Assembly (NCBI GenBank): GCA_026706895.1
Contig: JAPOXW010000024.1
Coordinates: 1-64,000 of the forward strand
Reading direction: 5' to 3'
Length of the DNA: 64,000 bases
DNA from: Gammaproteobacteria bacterium
GTDB lineage: Bacteria; Pseudomonadota; Gammaproteobacteria; Poriferisulfidales; Poriferisulfidaceae
Part shown: positions 9,289 to 19,359 of the stretch, piece by piece
Layout: every line of letters begins with the position of its first letter
How positions within the stretch are numbered: position 1 is the stretch's first letter
Notes under the pieces: generated by a model
The model's input: only the letters and a program-made list of their open reading frames with translations
What the model was told of the DNA's origin: nothing
The model's database searches: none
Made by a program: the position numbers and the translations under genes

Positions 9289-10283
9289 TACCAGGCATGC
9301 CTCCGCATCGCCATGGACAGGATCGCCATGCGCACCGCAATCCCGTTCCGGACCTGTTTCAGGATCACCGACCGAGGGCCATCCACCACGGCCGACTCGA
9401 TTTCCACCCCGCGGTTGACGGGACCCGGGTGCATCACGATCCCATCCTCCGCCAGCAATTCCACCCGTGCCCGGGTCAGGCCGTAGAGTTGGTAATATTC
9501 AGCCTCGCCCGGCACGAAACTGCCGTGCATCCGCTCCTTCTGCAGGCGCAGCATGATCACCGCCTGCGCCCCGACCAAGCCTTCTTCCATGGACTTGAAC
9601 GGAATCACCCCCAAACTGGTCGCCTCGCGCGGCAACAGGGTCCGCGGTGCGATCACCCGGATCTCACCGACCCCCAGAGTGCGCAAGGCCTGAATCTCGG
9701 AGCGCGCCACCCGCGAATGCAGGATGTCGCCGACGATCACGACCGTGATTGCGCCGAAGTCCGAGAAATGCTGGCGCAAGGTAAACATGTCGAGCATGGC
9801 CTGGGTCGGGTGCGCATGCCGGCCGTCGCCCGCATTGATGACGCTGATGTGCTCGGCGACGTGGCGGACGATGAAATGCGCCGCGCCGCTCTGGTGATGG
9901 CGGACCACGAACATGTCGCAATGCATCGCCTCGAGATTGCGCAGGGTGTCCAGCAGGCTCTCGCCCTTGGTCGTGGCGGCGGTGGCCATGTCCAGGTTGA
10001 GCACGTCGGCGGACAGGCGTTTGGCCGCGAGTTCGAACGTGGTGCGGGTGCGGGTGCTTGCCTCGAAGAACAGATTGACGATGGTCTTGCCGCGGAGCAG
10101 CGGGACCTTCCGCGCCGCCTGGTCCGAAGCCGTATGAAACGACTGTGCGGTACTCAGGATCTCTTCCAGGAGCTCGGCCGGCAATCCCTCAATAGTCAGG
10201 AAGTGACGCAAGCGCCCTTCCTCGTCCAACTGGTATTGCGCCGCAGGCGGCAACCGAAACAGTGTCGGCTGGGTCGAACTCAC
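9288..10283 (-). CDS. pyrB: Aspartate carbamoyltransferase catalytic subunit
   Basis: [51 protein letters not shown]. Confidence 0.95.
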   Translation of the reverse strand: MSSTQPTLFRLPPAAQYQLDEEGRLRHFLTIEGLPAELLEEILSTAQSFHTASDQAARKVPLLRGKTIVNLFFEASTRTRTTFELAAKRLSADVLNLDMATAATTKGESLLDTLRNLEAMHCDMFVVRHHQSGAAHFIVRHVAEHISVINAGDGRHAHPTQAMLDMFTLRQHFSDFGAITVVIVGDILHSRVARSEIQALRTLGVGEIRVIAPRTLLPREATSLGVIPFKSMEEGLVGAQAVIMLRLQKERMHGSFVPGEAEYYQLYGLTRARVELLAEDGIVMHPGPVNRGVEIESAVVDGPRSVILKQVRNGIAVRMAILSMAMRRHAW

Positions 10284-10816
10284 CGGGCCGGCTCTCCCAG
10301 CAGCGAGTCGTTGGGCCGCGTAATCACCAGTTCCATGGGATCCGGGCCCTGAAGCTTGACCCGGTCTTCCGGGCCCAGTTCCAGGCGCATTCCAGTCAGG
10401 TCCGGCGCCACCGGAATCTCCCGCCCCGGCCGTTCCACCAGCACCGCCAATGAAACCGAGGCCGGCCTACCGTATTCGAACAGTTCGTTGAGCGCCGCAC
10501 GGGTCGTCCGGCCGGTGAACAGCACGTCGTCGATCAGCAGGATATGCCGGTCGTCCAGCGAGGCGGGCATGTGAACCGGCTTCAGCGGCCGCACCCCGGT
10601 GCGTGCCACGTCATCGCGGTGGTAACTGACGTCCAGCATTCCCAGCGGCTCGGCGACCGCGCAGTGCGCGTGCAGCGCTTCGGCCACCCACACGCCGCCG
10701 GTATGGATGCCGACGAAGACCGGCAAACTGATTCCGCGGGTGGTCAGGAAGGATTTAACAGAATCGCCAAGATGGGCGAGTACGGCACCGACGTCAACCC
10801 TCTCGTGCGATGACAT
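10280..10816 (-). CDS. pyrR: Bifunctional PyrR-type pyrimidine regulator / uracil phosphoribosyltransferase
   Basis: [31 protein letters not shown]-binding motif; upstream of pyrB. Confidence 0.9.
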   Translation of the reverse strand: MSSHERVDVGAVLAHLGDSVKSFLTTRGISLPVFVGIHTGGVWVAEALHAHCAVAEPLGMLDVSYHRDDVARTGVRPLKPVHMPASLDDRHILLIDDVLFTGRTTRAALNELFEYGRPASVSLAVLVERPGREIPVAPDLTGMRLELGPEDRVKLQGPDPMELVITRPNDSLLGEPAR

Positions 10817-11246
10817 GCTGCTCCGACAGCCAGGCATTCAGGATATAGGCGGCGGCCATCTTATCAGTTTCACCCCGCGCGATCTTTTTCCGGGTCCCCT
10901 CCTGGCGCTGTGCGCGCAACTCGGCGCGGGCGCATTCGGAAGAGTAATCCTCGTTGACCCGGGCCACCGGCAATTCGTAACGAGACCCCAATTCAGTGCA
11001 GAACCGGCGCAGTGCGCGAGGCAAGCGGCCGCCGGACCCGGTCTGCGCCTCCGGCTCGCCCACCACCAGCACGCTCGGGCGCCAGGTCTGGATCAAGCGG
11101 TCGATCTCCGGCCAGTCGACGGCGCCATCGCGGTTGGCGACCACGTCCAGCCCGCGTGCGGTCGCAACCTCCAAGGAGCCCACCGCCACGCCAATCCGGG
11201 CCAATCCAAAATCAAATCCCAAGGCCACCTTGCACGCGTCAGGCAT
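10794..11246 (-). CDS. ruvX: Putative Holliday junction resolvase RuvX/YqgF
   Basis: ALGFDFGLARIGVAVG...VGEPEAQTGSGG...RVNEDYSSECARAELR...DKMAAAYILNAWL. Confidence 0.9.
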   Translation of the reverse strand: MPDACKVALGFDFGLARIGVAVGSLEVATARGLDVVANRDGAVDWPEIDRLIQTWRPSVLVVGEPEAQTGSGGRLPRALRRFCTELGSRYELPVARVNEDYSSECARAELRAQRQEGTRKKIARGETDKMAAAYILNAWLSEQHVIAREG

Positions 11247-11796
11247 GCCCGCTTCCGAAATACAGGGACGACTCCTCCAAGCCCAACTGCTCGATCGCCT
11301 TGCCCCAGCGGCGCTCCGGGGGCAGGTCGAACAACAACTCCGGCGACGGGGAGGTCAGCCACCACGAGCCGGTATCCAGTTCCTCCTCCAGCTGCCCGGG
11401 AGACCAACCGGAATAGCCCATCGTCACCAGCAGGTTCTCCGGCCCCTTGCCGATCGCGCAGTGCTCCAGCAGGGAACGGGACGCCGTGACCCGGACCCGG
11501 TCGTTGATCTCCGCGCTGTCTGACATTTCGTAGGTTCCCGAGTACACCCCGAAACCCAGGTTCGGCTGCACCGGGCCGCCGAGGAAGACCGGCCGGGCGA
11601 GGTCCTGTTCCACCTCCGGCGTAATCTTCATGTCGACGAGCAGGTCGTGCAGCGTCATTTCCGAGGGATGGTTCACGATGAAACCCATCGCGCCCTTCTC
11701 CTCCTCATGCTCGCAAACCAGGATCAGGGAACGCTGGAAAATCGAATCCTGCAGATCCGGGGCCGCCACCAGCATCCGGCCGCGCAAGGTCTTCAT
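11239..11796 (-). CDS. YqgE/AlgH family protein
   Basis: LRGRMLVAAPDLQDSIFQRSLILVCEHEEEKGAMGFIVNHPSEMTLHDLL. Confidence 0.92.
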   Translation of the reverse strand: MKTLRGRMLVAAPDLQDSIFQRSLILVCEHEEEKGAMGFIVNHPSEMTLHDLLVDMKITPEVEQDLARPVFLGGPVQPNLGFGVYSGTYEMSDSAEINDRVRVTASRSLLEHCAIGKGPENLLVTMGYSGWSPGQLEEELDTGSWWLTSPSPELLFDLPPERRWGKAIEQLGLEESSLYFGSGHA

Positions 11797-12374
11797 GGGC
11801 GGAGCGACTCCGCGGCGTACAGCCCGACCGACTCCCCGAACAACCAGCGGCGGCTGATCTGCAACTGGTCGCGGTGCTGGCGAAGTTCCTTGGAAAACGG
11901 CGCGTGCGGCTGCGATTTCATCACGATCCTGCGGGCCGCGTCGGCCAGAGGCTTCGGCCCCGGTTCGGCTTCGAACTGCCGAACCCCGCCCTGCGCATTC
12001 ACCACCACATGCACGACTATTTCTCCATCGAGACCCTGCACCATGCCGTTACCTAAGTGTTCCGTGCGTTCCACCCACTGGCGCACATATTCCTGTTCCA
12101 GAGTATACGCCTCCGGCATCTTTCCATCCAGACCCCTCGCCGAAGCCGGGACAGGTGTCGGGGAAGAAGGCCACGGTGATCCCTCTCCAGCCTCCGCCAC
12201 GGAGGCTGGCTGGCCCATGCCCCCGACCCAGAACACCTCGAAATTCAATTTCACTCCCGGCTGTGCGGACGAAAACGTCACGCCCAATATCACCATGCCG
12301 TGGAACGCCAGCGCAAGAAACAGGCAGAATGCCAAACGTTCGGAATCGGGAACCGCAGGCAACAGCGGCTGCAT
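11793..12374 (-). CDS. TonB-like energy transducer C-terminal domain protein
   Basis: N-terminal hydrophobic segment FCLFLALAFHGMVILGV; C-terminal DGEIVVHVVVNAQGGVRQFEAEPGPKPLADAARRIV. Confidence 0.7.
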   Translation of the reverse strand: MQPLLPAVPDSERLAFCLFLALAFHGMVILGVTFSSAQPGVKLNFEVFWVGGMGQPASVAEAGEGSPWPSSPTPVPASARGLDGKMPEAYTLEQEYVRQWVERTEHLGNGMVQGLDGEIVVHVVVNAQGGVRQFEAEPGPKPLADAARRIVMKSQPHAPFSKELRQHRDQLQISRRWLFGESVGLYAAESLRP

Positions 12375-12380
12375 GGGGGT

Positions 12381-13337
12381 TCAGGTCTCCAGCCAGTGGT
12401 CGGCCACGGCATCCCAGAAACGCATCGCCACCGCCTGCCCGGTGTGCGCCTCCACCTCCCGGATGCAGGTCGGCGACGTGATGTTGATTTCGGTCAGCCA
12501 CCCCCCGACGACATCCGCGCCGGCAAAACAGACCCCGGCGTCCCGCAGGGGCGCCCCGAGGCGGTCGGCGATCTCGCGGTCTCGGTCATTGGCGGGCTCG
12601 ACCCGCAGGGTCCCGCCCTGGGCAAGGTTGGCACGAAATTCACCGGCCTTGGGGATGCGCACGGCGACATCCGGGATCAACTCGCCGTCGATCAGCAGCA
12701 GGCGGCGGTCCCCTTCCGTGACTTCGGGTAGAAAACGCTGCGCCATCACCGGCACGGTCCCCTGGTGCGTGACGGACTCGATGATGGAAGCCAAGTCGGC
12801 ATCATCACGGCGCAAGCGGTACACCAAAGCTCCTCCCATACGGTCGAGTGGCTTGATGACGATCTCATTGTACTCCGCGAGGAATCCCTCCAGGTCGTCC
12901 CGGCGCGCACTCACCAGCAACGGCGGCGCCAGGTCGGCGAACTGCACGATGGAGAGTTTTTCGTTCATGTTGCGCAGCGTCTCCGGAGCATTGAGCACGC
13001 AGACGCCTGCGGCGCGAACCTGATCCAGCAGCCAGGTGGCGGCGATGTACGCCATATCGACCGGCGGGTCCTTGCGCATCAGCACCACGTCGAACTCCGT
13101 CAGTGCGACCGAGGCCTCCTCCCGGACCTGCCACCAGTCGGCCTGGCCGGCAACCTGGATCTTGCGGACATGCGCATCCACGCCGGTCGGACCGCCGCAG
13201 AGGTCGGAAGGGGTTGTGATGTAGATTTCGGCGCCCCGCGCCTGCGCCGCCAGCATCAGGGCGACGGTCGAATCCTTGGCGGGTTGGATCCGCTCCGGCG
13301 GATCCATGACAACGGCGACGCGGCGCAGTTCACCCAC
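12381..13337 (-). CDS. gshB: Glutathione synthase
   Basis: VAVVMDPPERIQPAKDSTVALMLAAQARG; IVIKPLDRMGGALVYRL; INITSPTCIREVE. Confidence 0.95.
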   Translation of the reverse strand: MGELRRVAVVMDPPERIQPAKDSTVALMLAAQARGAEIYITTPSDLCGGPTGVDAHVRKIQVAGQADWWQVREEASVALTEFDVVLMRKDPPVDMAYIAATWLLDQVRAAGVCVLNAPETLRNMNEKLSIVQFADLAPPLLVSARRDDLEGFLAEYNEIVIKPLDRMGGALVYRLRRDDADLASIIESVTHQGTVPVMAQRFLPEVTEGDRRLLLIDGELIPDVAVRIPKAGEFRANLAQGGTLRVEPANDRDREIADRLGAPLRDAGVCFAGADVVGGWLTEINITSPTCIREVEAHTGQAVAMRFWDAVADHWLET

Positions 13338-13364
13338 GAACCGGGCCCGACGCCTTGCGTGCCA

Positions 13365-14675
13365 TCAGTAGCGGTAGTGCTCCGGCTTGTAGGGCCCGTC
13401 CACGCCGACGCCCAGGTATTCCGCCTGTTCCGGCGTCAGGGCGGTCAGCCGGACGCCCAGCTTGTCCAGGTGCAGGCGTGCCACCTCTTCATCCTTCTCC
13501 TTCGGCAGGGTATGCACGCCGAGTTCGTAGTCGTCCGGACGCTGCCACAGTTCGATCTGGGCCAGTATCTGGTTGGCGAACGAGCACGACATCACGAAAC
13601 TGGGATGCCCGGTGGCACAGCCCAGGTTGACCAGCCGCCCCTTGGCCAGCACGATCAGGCGCTTGCCGTCGGGGAAAGTCACGTGGTCGACCTGCGGCTT
13701 GATTTCTTCCCAGGCGTAGTTGTCCAGCGAAGCGATATCGATCTCGTTGTCGAAATGCCCGATGTTGCAGACGATCGCCTCGTTCTTCATCTGCCACATG
13801 TGCTCGAAGGTGATCACATGGTGGCAGCCGGTCGCGGTGACGAAGATGTCGGCCTTCGGCGCGGCCTCCTCCATGGTCACCACCGGCAGGCCTTCCATCG
13901 CCGCCTGCAGTGCACAGATCGGGTCCACTTCCGTGATCCATACGATCGCACCCTGCGCCCGCAGCGATTGGGCGCAGCCCTTTCCGACCCCGCCGTATCC
14001 CGCGACCACGCAGACCTTGCCCGCAATCATCACGTCGGTCGCCCGCTTGAGGCCGTCGAGGAGGGACTCGCGGCAGCCGTAGGTGTTGTCGAACTTGGAC
14101 TTGGTGACCGAGTCGTTCACGTTGATCGCCGGCACCTTCAGTTCCCCTTTCTCGTACATGGTGTACAAGCGGTTGACGCCGGTGGTCGTCTCCTCGGAGA
14201 TTCCGCGCACCTGTTCGAGCAGTTTCGGGTATTCGTCGTGCATCATGCGCGTCAGGTCGCCGCCGTCATCCAGCAGCAGGTTCGGGGTCCAGCCGTCCGG
14301 GCCCTTGATGGTCCGGCGGATGCACTCCTCGTATTCCTCCTCGGTCTCCCCCTTCCAGGCGAACACCGGAATGCCCTGCTCGGCAACCGCGGCCGCGGCA
14401 TGATCCTGGGTCGAGTAGATGTTGCAGGACGACCAGCGCACTTCGGCGCCGAGCGCCACGAGGGTCTCGATCAGCACGGCGGTCTGGATCGTCATGTGCA
14501 GGCAGCCCGCAATACGGGCGCCCGCCAGCGGCTGCTTGGCCTTGTATTTGTCGCACAGCGCGACCAACCCGGGCATTTCGGTGCGGGCGATCGCGATCTC
14601 CTTATGGCCCCAGGCGGCCAATCCCAAGTCGGCGACCTGATGGTCCGGGCGGAGCTGAGTGGCGGGCTCGGTCAT
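13365..14675 (-). CDS. ahcY: Adenosylhomocysteinase
   Basis: [43 protein letters not shown]-terminal KPEHYRY. Confidence 0.97.
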   Translation of the reverse strand: MTEPATQLRPDHQVADLGLAAWGHKEIAIARTEMPGLVALCDKYKAKQPLAGARIAGCLHMTIQTAVLIETLVALGAEVRWSSCNIYSTQDHAAAAVAEQGIPVFAWKGETEEEYEECIRRTIKGPDGWTPNLLLDDGGDLTRMMHDEYPKLLEQVRGISEETTTGVNRLYTMYEKGELKVPAINVNDSVTKSKFDNTYGCRESLLDGLKRATDVMIAGKVCVVAGYGGVGKGCAQSLRAQGAIVWITEVDPICALQAAMEGLPVVTMEEAAPKADIFVTATGCHHVITFEHMWQMKNEAIVCNIGHFDNEIDIASLDNYAWEEIKPQVDHVTFPDGKRLIVLAKGRLVNLGCATGHPSFVMSCSFANQILAQIELWQRPDDYELGVHTLPKEKDEEVARLHLDKLGVRLTALTPEQAEYLGVGVDGPYKPEHYRY

Positions 14676-14685
14676 AATCTGTTAA

Positions 14686-15891
14686 CTATACTCCCAGCGC
14701 TTCTTTCAATTGATCCAACTGATCCAGATTTTCCCATGGAAACACCCCGTCCGGGTAGCCGAAGTGCCCATGTTTGGCCGTGTCCTGGTAACGAAATCTT
14801 CGGGGTTCATCCAGAAGACCGAGCATTTTCACGATTCCTCCGGGCGACAGCTTGAAGACTTCGCCGGCCATCAACACTTCGTTCAGGCGTTCTTCCGAAA
14901 TCGTTCCAGTTCCGAACGTGTCGACCCGGACCGACACCGGCTTGGGCCAGCCAATCGCATAGGCCAATTGCACCTCGCAACGTCGGGCAAAACCGCCACC
15001 GACGACATGCCGGGCCACGTAGCGCGCCGCGTAGGCGGCCGAGCGATCCACCTTGGACGGGTCCTTGCCGGAGAATGCCCCGCCGCCGTGGCGAGCCATA
15101 CCGCCGTAGGTGTCGACAATGATCTTGCGTCCGGTGACGCCGCAGTCGCCGACCGGACCGCCGATCTCGAATTTTCCGGTCGGGTTGATGAGCGTCTCTA
15201 AGTCCTTGGCTCGCAACTCCAAGGGAATGACCGGGTGGATGATTTTCTCGCGCACGAATGCGTGCAGTTCCTTTTGCTTCTCCGGTGGCGAGTACTCTTT
15301 GCTGTGCTGGGTGGACAGTACAACTGTGTCCACTTCCGTCGGGCGCCCGTCTCCGTCGTAGCGGAACGTGACCTGGCTTTTCGCGTCCGGACGCAAGATG
15401 TCCTTCCCCTCCCCTTCCCGGACCTCCTCGTGCTTACGCATCAGCTCGTGCGCGTAGTGGATCGGGGCCGGCATCCAGATGCCTTTGTCGTCGTCGCAGG
15501 CGTAACCGAAAATGATGCCCTGGTCCCCCGCGCCCTGCTCCTCGGCGTCCACGCCCTGCCCGATATCCGAAGACTGCAAGCCGATATGTGCCGCAACCTC
15601 GCAGCGGGTCGAATCGAAGCCGATGTCGAGATCTTCGGTATATCCAATATCCTCGATTACGGTCCGGGCAATCCGGTTGTAGTCCACAGCATCAAATTCC
15701 TCGCCTTCAGCAATTGTCATCTCCCCGGCAAGGACCACCTTCTGATCCTTGACCAGGGTTTCCACGGCGACTCGTGCACGGATATCCCGCGCCAGCGCCT
15801 CGTCCAGCACCGCATCCGAGATCTGATCGCACACTTTGTCCGGGTGGCCCCGGGAGACTGCTTCGGAGGTAAAAAGGCTGTGTCGGCTCAA
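14686..15891 (-). CDS. metK: S-adenosylmethionine synthase (probable TTG start)
   Basis: (L)SRHSLFTSEAVSRGHPDKVCDQISDAVLDEAL...GAGDQGIIFGYACDD...GGGAFSGKDPSKVDRSAAYAARYV; ORF frame extends upstream but homology begins at the TTG at 15891. Confidence 0.93.
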   Translation of the reverse strand: MSRHSLFTSEAVSRGHPDKVCDQISDAVLDEALARDIRARVAVETLVKDQKVVLAGEMTIAEGEEFDAVDYNRIARTVIEDIGYTEDLDIGFDSTRCEVAAHIGLQSSDIGQGVDAEEQGAGDQGIIFGYACDDDKGIWMPAPIHYAHELMRKHEEVREGEGKDILRPDAKSQVTFRYDGDGRPTEVDTVVLSTQHSKEYSPPEKQKELHAFVREKIIHPVIPLELRAKDLETLINPTGKFEIGGPVGDCGVTGRKIIVDTYGGMARHGGGAFSGKDPSKVDRSAAYAARYVARHVVGGGFARRCEVQLAYAIGWPKPVSVRVDTFGTGTISEERLNEVLMAGEVFKLSPGGIVKMLGLLDEPRRFRYQDTAKHGHFGYPDGVFPWENLDQLDQLKEALGV

Positions 15892-15985
15892 CCGATTCGT
15901 CCCGCTTCGAAATTGCGCCCATTCTACAATGCCCCAAAAAACGGGTAGAATCTGTCCGCTCAAATCCATCTCGAAGGAGAATTGC

Positions 15986-16492
15986 ATGACGACCGTCACC
16001 CTGCACGGCAACGAAGTCAACCTGGAAGGCACCCTGCCGGAGATCGGCAGTACCGCGCCGGACTTCGAGTTGGTCGACCGAGACCTCAACGTAGCCACCC
16101 TCGGCACATTCGGCGATGCCCGAAAGCTGCTTTCAATCCTGCCCAGTATCGACACTCCGGTCTGCGCAAAATCTTCCGTCCAATTCAACCAAGAGGCCCA
16201 GAAGCTCGACGACAAGTCGGTGGTTCTGGTGATCTCGTCCGACCTGCCTTTCGCCATGACCCGCTTCTGCGCCGACCAGGGCGCCGACCGCCTGGTCACC
16301 CTGTCGATGATGCGGAACCGGGACTTCGCGCGCGACTACGGCGTGCTGATCGCCGAGGGCCCCCTGACCGGGATTACCGCCCGCGCCGTCGTGGTACTGG
16401 ACAGCAACAACAAGGTCCTGTACACCGAACTGGTGCCTGAAATCGGAGACGAACCGAATTACGCGGAAGCGATGGCCGCATTGCAGGGGTAA
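15986..16492 (+). CDS. tpx: Thiol peroxidase
   Basis: MTTVTLHGNEVNLEGTLPEIGSTAPDFELV...ILPSIDTPVCAKSSVQFNQEA; SD AAGGAG upstream. Confidence 0.93.
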   Translation: MTTVTLHGNEVNLEGTLPEIGSTAPDFELVDRDLNVATLGTFGDARKLLSILPSIDTPVCAKSSVQFNQEAQKLDDKSVVLVISSDLPFAMTRFCADQGADRLVTLSMMRNRDFARDYGVLIAEGPLTGITARAVVVLDSNNKVLYTELVPEIGDEPNYAEAMAALQG

Positions 16493-16639
16493 GCCGGCTG
16501 TCACACGCTTGGCCTCCGGGCCGTCAGCACAGGCCACCGCGAGGCCTTTCCCCCCCGTTGCAAGGCCTCCGCAGCATGCGGGGAAGGCGTGCTGGATTTT
16601 TGCTATACTCAATGAAGGTCCAGAAGGAGCCGCTTAATT

Positions 16640-16867
16640 GTGGACTTGAACAAGCCTTCGGTCGAAGCCGCGCTCGCCACGCTTGAGCAGCAGGTCGATA
16701 CGTTGACCACGCTGTGCGAGCGTCTGGTCAATGCCAACCAAGTTCTGGTCAAACGTTGCGACCAGATGCAGGAGCAGCAGCGCGACTGGCGCCGCAAGAA
16801 CCGTCAGGCCCGCACCGCCGTCGAGCAGGTGCTGGCGCAACTCAAGCCGTACAGCAGACTCCAATGA
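16640..16867 (+). CDS. Small coiled-coil protein (TIGR02449-like/ZapB-like) upstream of zapA
   Basis: 75 aa coiled coil LEQQVDTLTTLCERLVNANQVLVKRCDQMQEQQRDWRRKNRQAR; GTG start; overlaps zapA. Confidence 0.75.
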   Translation: MDLNKPSVEAALATLEQQVDTLTTLCERLVNANQVLVKRCDQMQEQQRDWRRKNRQARTAVEQVLAQLKPYSRLQ

Positions 16868-17172
16868 ATGCAGAATCCGAACAGGTCGGCTTCCGTCTTC
16901 TCAAGAAGACCTACGAAGTCGGCTGTCCGCCCGACCGGCGCAAATCCCTCGACGAGGCCATCAAGTTCCTGAAGGCCCAGGTACAGAAAGTCCACGATGC
17001 CGATGCCACCGCCGGCATGGATCGCGTTGCGGTCGTCACGGCACTGAACCTGAGCCATGAATACCTGCGCCTGTCGAAAGGAACGCCGGATCATCTGCTC
17101 GAACGCATCGATGCGCTGTCGGCACGAGTCCAGAAAGCACTGGATCGGGTCGAGGAGGCGAACCTGACGTGA
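16864..17172 (+). CDS. zapA: Cell division protein ZapA
   Basis: MNAESEQVGFRLLKKTYEVGCPPDRRKSLDEAIKFLKAQVQKVHDA...VVTALNLSHEYL. Confidence 0.85.
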   Translation: MNAESEQVGFRLLKKTYEVGCPPDRRKSLDEAIKFLKAQVQKVHDADATAGMDRVAVVTALNLSHEYLRLSKGTPDHLLERIDALSARVQKALDRVEEANLT

Positions 17173-17202
17173 CGGCGACAACTTACACGAATCATTGGAA
17201 GT

Positions 17203-17384
17203 CGGTGCCTCCGCCTGTTCCACCAGGCACACCCGTGAACCTATTCCAATTGACCGGGACCCAACGCGTAAATGCTTTTGCGCATTACCGGCGTTTTTGT
17301 CCGGGAAGCCTACGGCATTTCCTAGGGACCCACCTGAACTTTCGGTTCAGGGTCACGTCCTGGTTCACGGCAGGCGGAGTGCAC
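17203..17384 (+). ncRNA. ssrS: 6S RNA
   Basis: Immediately downstream of zapA. Closing stem GTGCCTCCGCCTG / CAGGCGGAGTGCAC; 3' side ACCTGAACTTTCGGTTCAGGGTCACGTCCTGG resembles the E. coli 6S CTTGAACCAAGGGTTCAAGGGTTACAGCC; length about 182 nt. Confidence 0.85.
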
Positions 17385-17450
17385 TGCCCCACTTGGTTTG
17401 GCTTTCGCCCCTACGGGCTTAATTCACCGATATCCCTGCCGTTCGCCTTT

Positions 17451-18977
17451 TCAGGCGCCGCGTTCCATCTGTCCCAGAAAAGCCTGGCAGGCGGCGTTCC
17501 CTGTTTCTTCGTAGTACTGGTACCCCAGTGTTTCGAGGAATGAACGCAGTGCATCCATCTCGTCCTCCGGCACCTGCATGCCCACCAGCACCCGACCGTA
17601 GGCGGAACCGTGGTTCCGGTAGTGGAACAGGCTGATGTTCCAGTTCTGCCCCATGCTGGACAAAAAGTCCAACAGCGCCCCGGGCCGCTCCGGGAACTCG
17701 AACCGGTACAGGATCTCGCGCTGGTCGCTGCTGGTGTGCCCACCCACCAAATAGCGCAGGTGCAACTTGGCCGTCTCGTTGTCGCTCAGATCCTGCACGC
17801 TGTAGCCGCATTCCTGCAGGTGTGCCACCCAGTCCGGTTTTTCGGCTTCCGCGTTACGGAATTTGATGCCAACGAAGATCTGGGCGTCGCGGGAATCCGC
17901 ATAGCGGTAGTTGAATTCGCTGATGCTGTGGTCGCCCACGGCCTCGCAGAACCTGCGGAAACTGCCGGGTTGCTCCGGAATCGTGACCGCGAAGATGCCC
18001 TCATGGCCTTCGCCGAGTTCGGACCGCTCCGAAACATGCCGCAGGCGGTCGAAGTTGATATTGGCACCGCTGTTGATCGCGACCAGCGTCTGGCCCGCGG
18101 TTGCATGAGACTGCACGTAGCGCTTGATTCCAGCTACCGCCAGCGCACCCGCCGGCTCCACCAGAACCCGGGTTTCCTCGAAGATGTCCTTGATTGCCGC
18201 ACAGATCTCATCGATGCTCACCAGAATCACTTCGTCCACGCATTCGCGCGCCAGCCGGAATGTCTCCTCGCCGACCTGGCGCACGGCCGCACCGTCCGCA
18301 AACAACCCGACCTGCTTCAGGCATACGCGTTCATCGGCTTCCAGCGCCCGCGCCATGGACGGCGCGTCCACCGGTTCCACTCCGACCACGCGCGTGTCCG
18401 GTGCCGCATGGCGCAACCAAGTTCCCATTCCGGCCAGCAATCCACCGCCGCCGACCGGGATGAACACCGCGTCCGGCAGGGTCGCGCATTGTTCGCAGAT
18501 TTCAACCGCGATCGTCCCCTGCCCCGCGATGACGTCCGGGTCGTCGTACGGATGCACGAAGATCCGCTGTTCGGCTTCTGCCTTGTCCAAGGCATACCGG
18601 CTCGCCGCATCGTAATCGTCCCCTTCCAGTACGATGTTCCCTCCCAGGGCGCGCACGGCATTGACCTTGATCGGCGGCGTGGTCCGCGGCATCACGATCA
18701 CGGCATCCAGATTCAGCCTGGAGGCCGCCAGTGCCACGCCTTGGGCATGGTTGCCGGCCGAAACGGCGATCACGCCGCGTGCACGCTGCTGTTCGTCCAG
18801 CCCGGAAATCTTGTTGTAGGCGCCGCGCAACTTGAACGAAAACGTGCGCTGCTGATCCTCGCGCTTGAGCCAGACTTCGCAGCCCAGCCGTTCCGACAAC
18901 TGCGGCGCCCGCTGCAGGGGCGTGCGCTCCGCGACGTCGTAGACCCGGGCCTGTCGAATCCGTTCCAGATAGTCCAT
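17451..18977 (-). CDS. ilvA: Threonine ammonia-lyase, biosynthetic
   Basis: TFSFKLRGAYNKISGL PLP motif; SAGNHAQGVALAA; two C-terminal ACT-like repeats. Confidence 0.95.
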   Translation of the reverse strand: MDYLERIRQARVYDVAERTPLQRAPQLSERLGCEVWLKREDQQRTFSFKLRGAYNKISGLDEQQRARGVIAVSAGNHAQGVALAASRLNLDAVIVMPRTTPPIKVNAVRALGGNIVLEGDDYDAASRYALDKAEAEQRIFVHPYDDPDVIAGQGTIAVEICEQCATLPDAVFIPVGGGGLLAGMGTWLRHAAPDTRVVGVEPVDAPSMARALEADERVCLKQVGLFADGAAVRQVGEETFRLARECVDEVILVSIDEICAAIKDIFEETRVLVEPAGALAVAGIKRYVQSHATAGQTLVAINSGANINFDRLRHVSERSELGEGHEGIFAVTIPEQPGSFRRFCEAVGDHSISEFNYRYADSRDAQIFVGIKFRNAEAEKPDWVAHLQECGYSVQDLSDNETAKLHLRYLVGGHTSSDQREILYRFEFPERPGALLDFLSSMGQNWNISLFHYRNHGSAYGRVLVGMQVPEDEMDALRSFLETLGYQYYEETGNAACQAFLGQMERGA

Positions 18978-19034
18978 GACGCGCTTCTCCGCCCCAGCGA
19001 AAAGTTATAATTTGTAAGGTTAAACGAGCCAATT

Positions 19035-19346
19035 ATGTCAAATTCCTTCGTACAAGTCGCCACCGTATCGGAAATCCCGGCAGGACAAACCCTCCGCATC
19101 CAGCATGAACAGCGCGACATCCTGCTGGCCAATGTCGGCGGAACCCTGTTCGCCTGCGACGACACCTGCACCCACGAGGATTCCTCCCTGTCGCTCGGCT
19201 GCCTGGACGGGGAACTGGTCAAGTGCACCCTGCACGGCAGCCGCTTCAATGTCCGCACCGGACAACCCGTCGAGGAACCGGCTGAAGAACCTTTGCGCAC
19301 CTACCCGGTCCGAGTGGACGGGAATCGCGTGCTGATCTGCTGCTGA
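19035..19346 (+). CDS. Rieske-type [2Fe-2S] ferredoxin
   Basis: DDTCTHEDSSL...VKCTLHGSRFNVRTGQP (CxH...CxxH). Confidence 0.9.
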   Translation: MSNSFVQVATVSEIPAGQTLRIQHEQRDILLANVGGTLFACDDTCTHEDSSLSLGCLDGELVKCTLHGSRFNVRTGQPVEEPAEEPLRTYPVRVDGNRVLICC

Positions 19347-19359
19347 TCCGGGGGCTGAC

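Noticed and set aside
8068-9486. Long plus-strand ORFs across pyrC'/pyrB (8068..9486, 9297..10352)
   Set aside because: Antisense shadows of pyrimidine genes with typical His/Arg-rich shadow composition.
12765-14855. 696-aa plus-strand ORF opposite gshB and ahcY
   Set aside because: Antisense shadow of two highly conserved genes; no recognisable domain.
15892-15985. SAM or SAH riboswitch upstream of metK-ahcY
   Set aside because: The divergent intergenic gap is under 100 bp and I could not see conserved SAM/SAH riboswitch elements; only promoter-like TAGAAT/TACAAT boxes.
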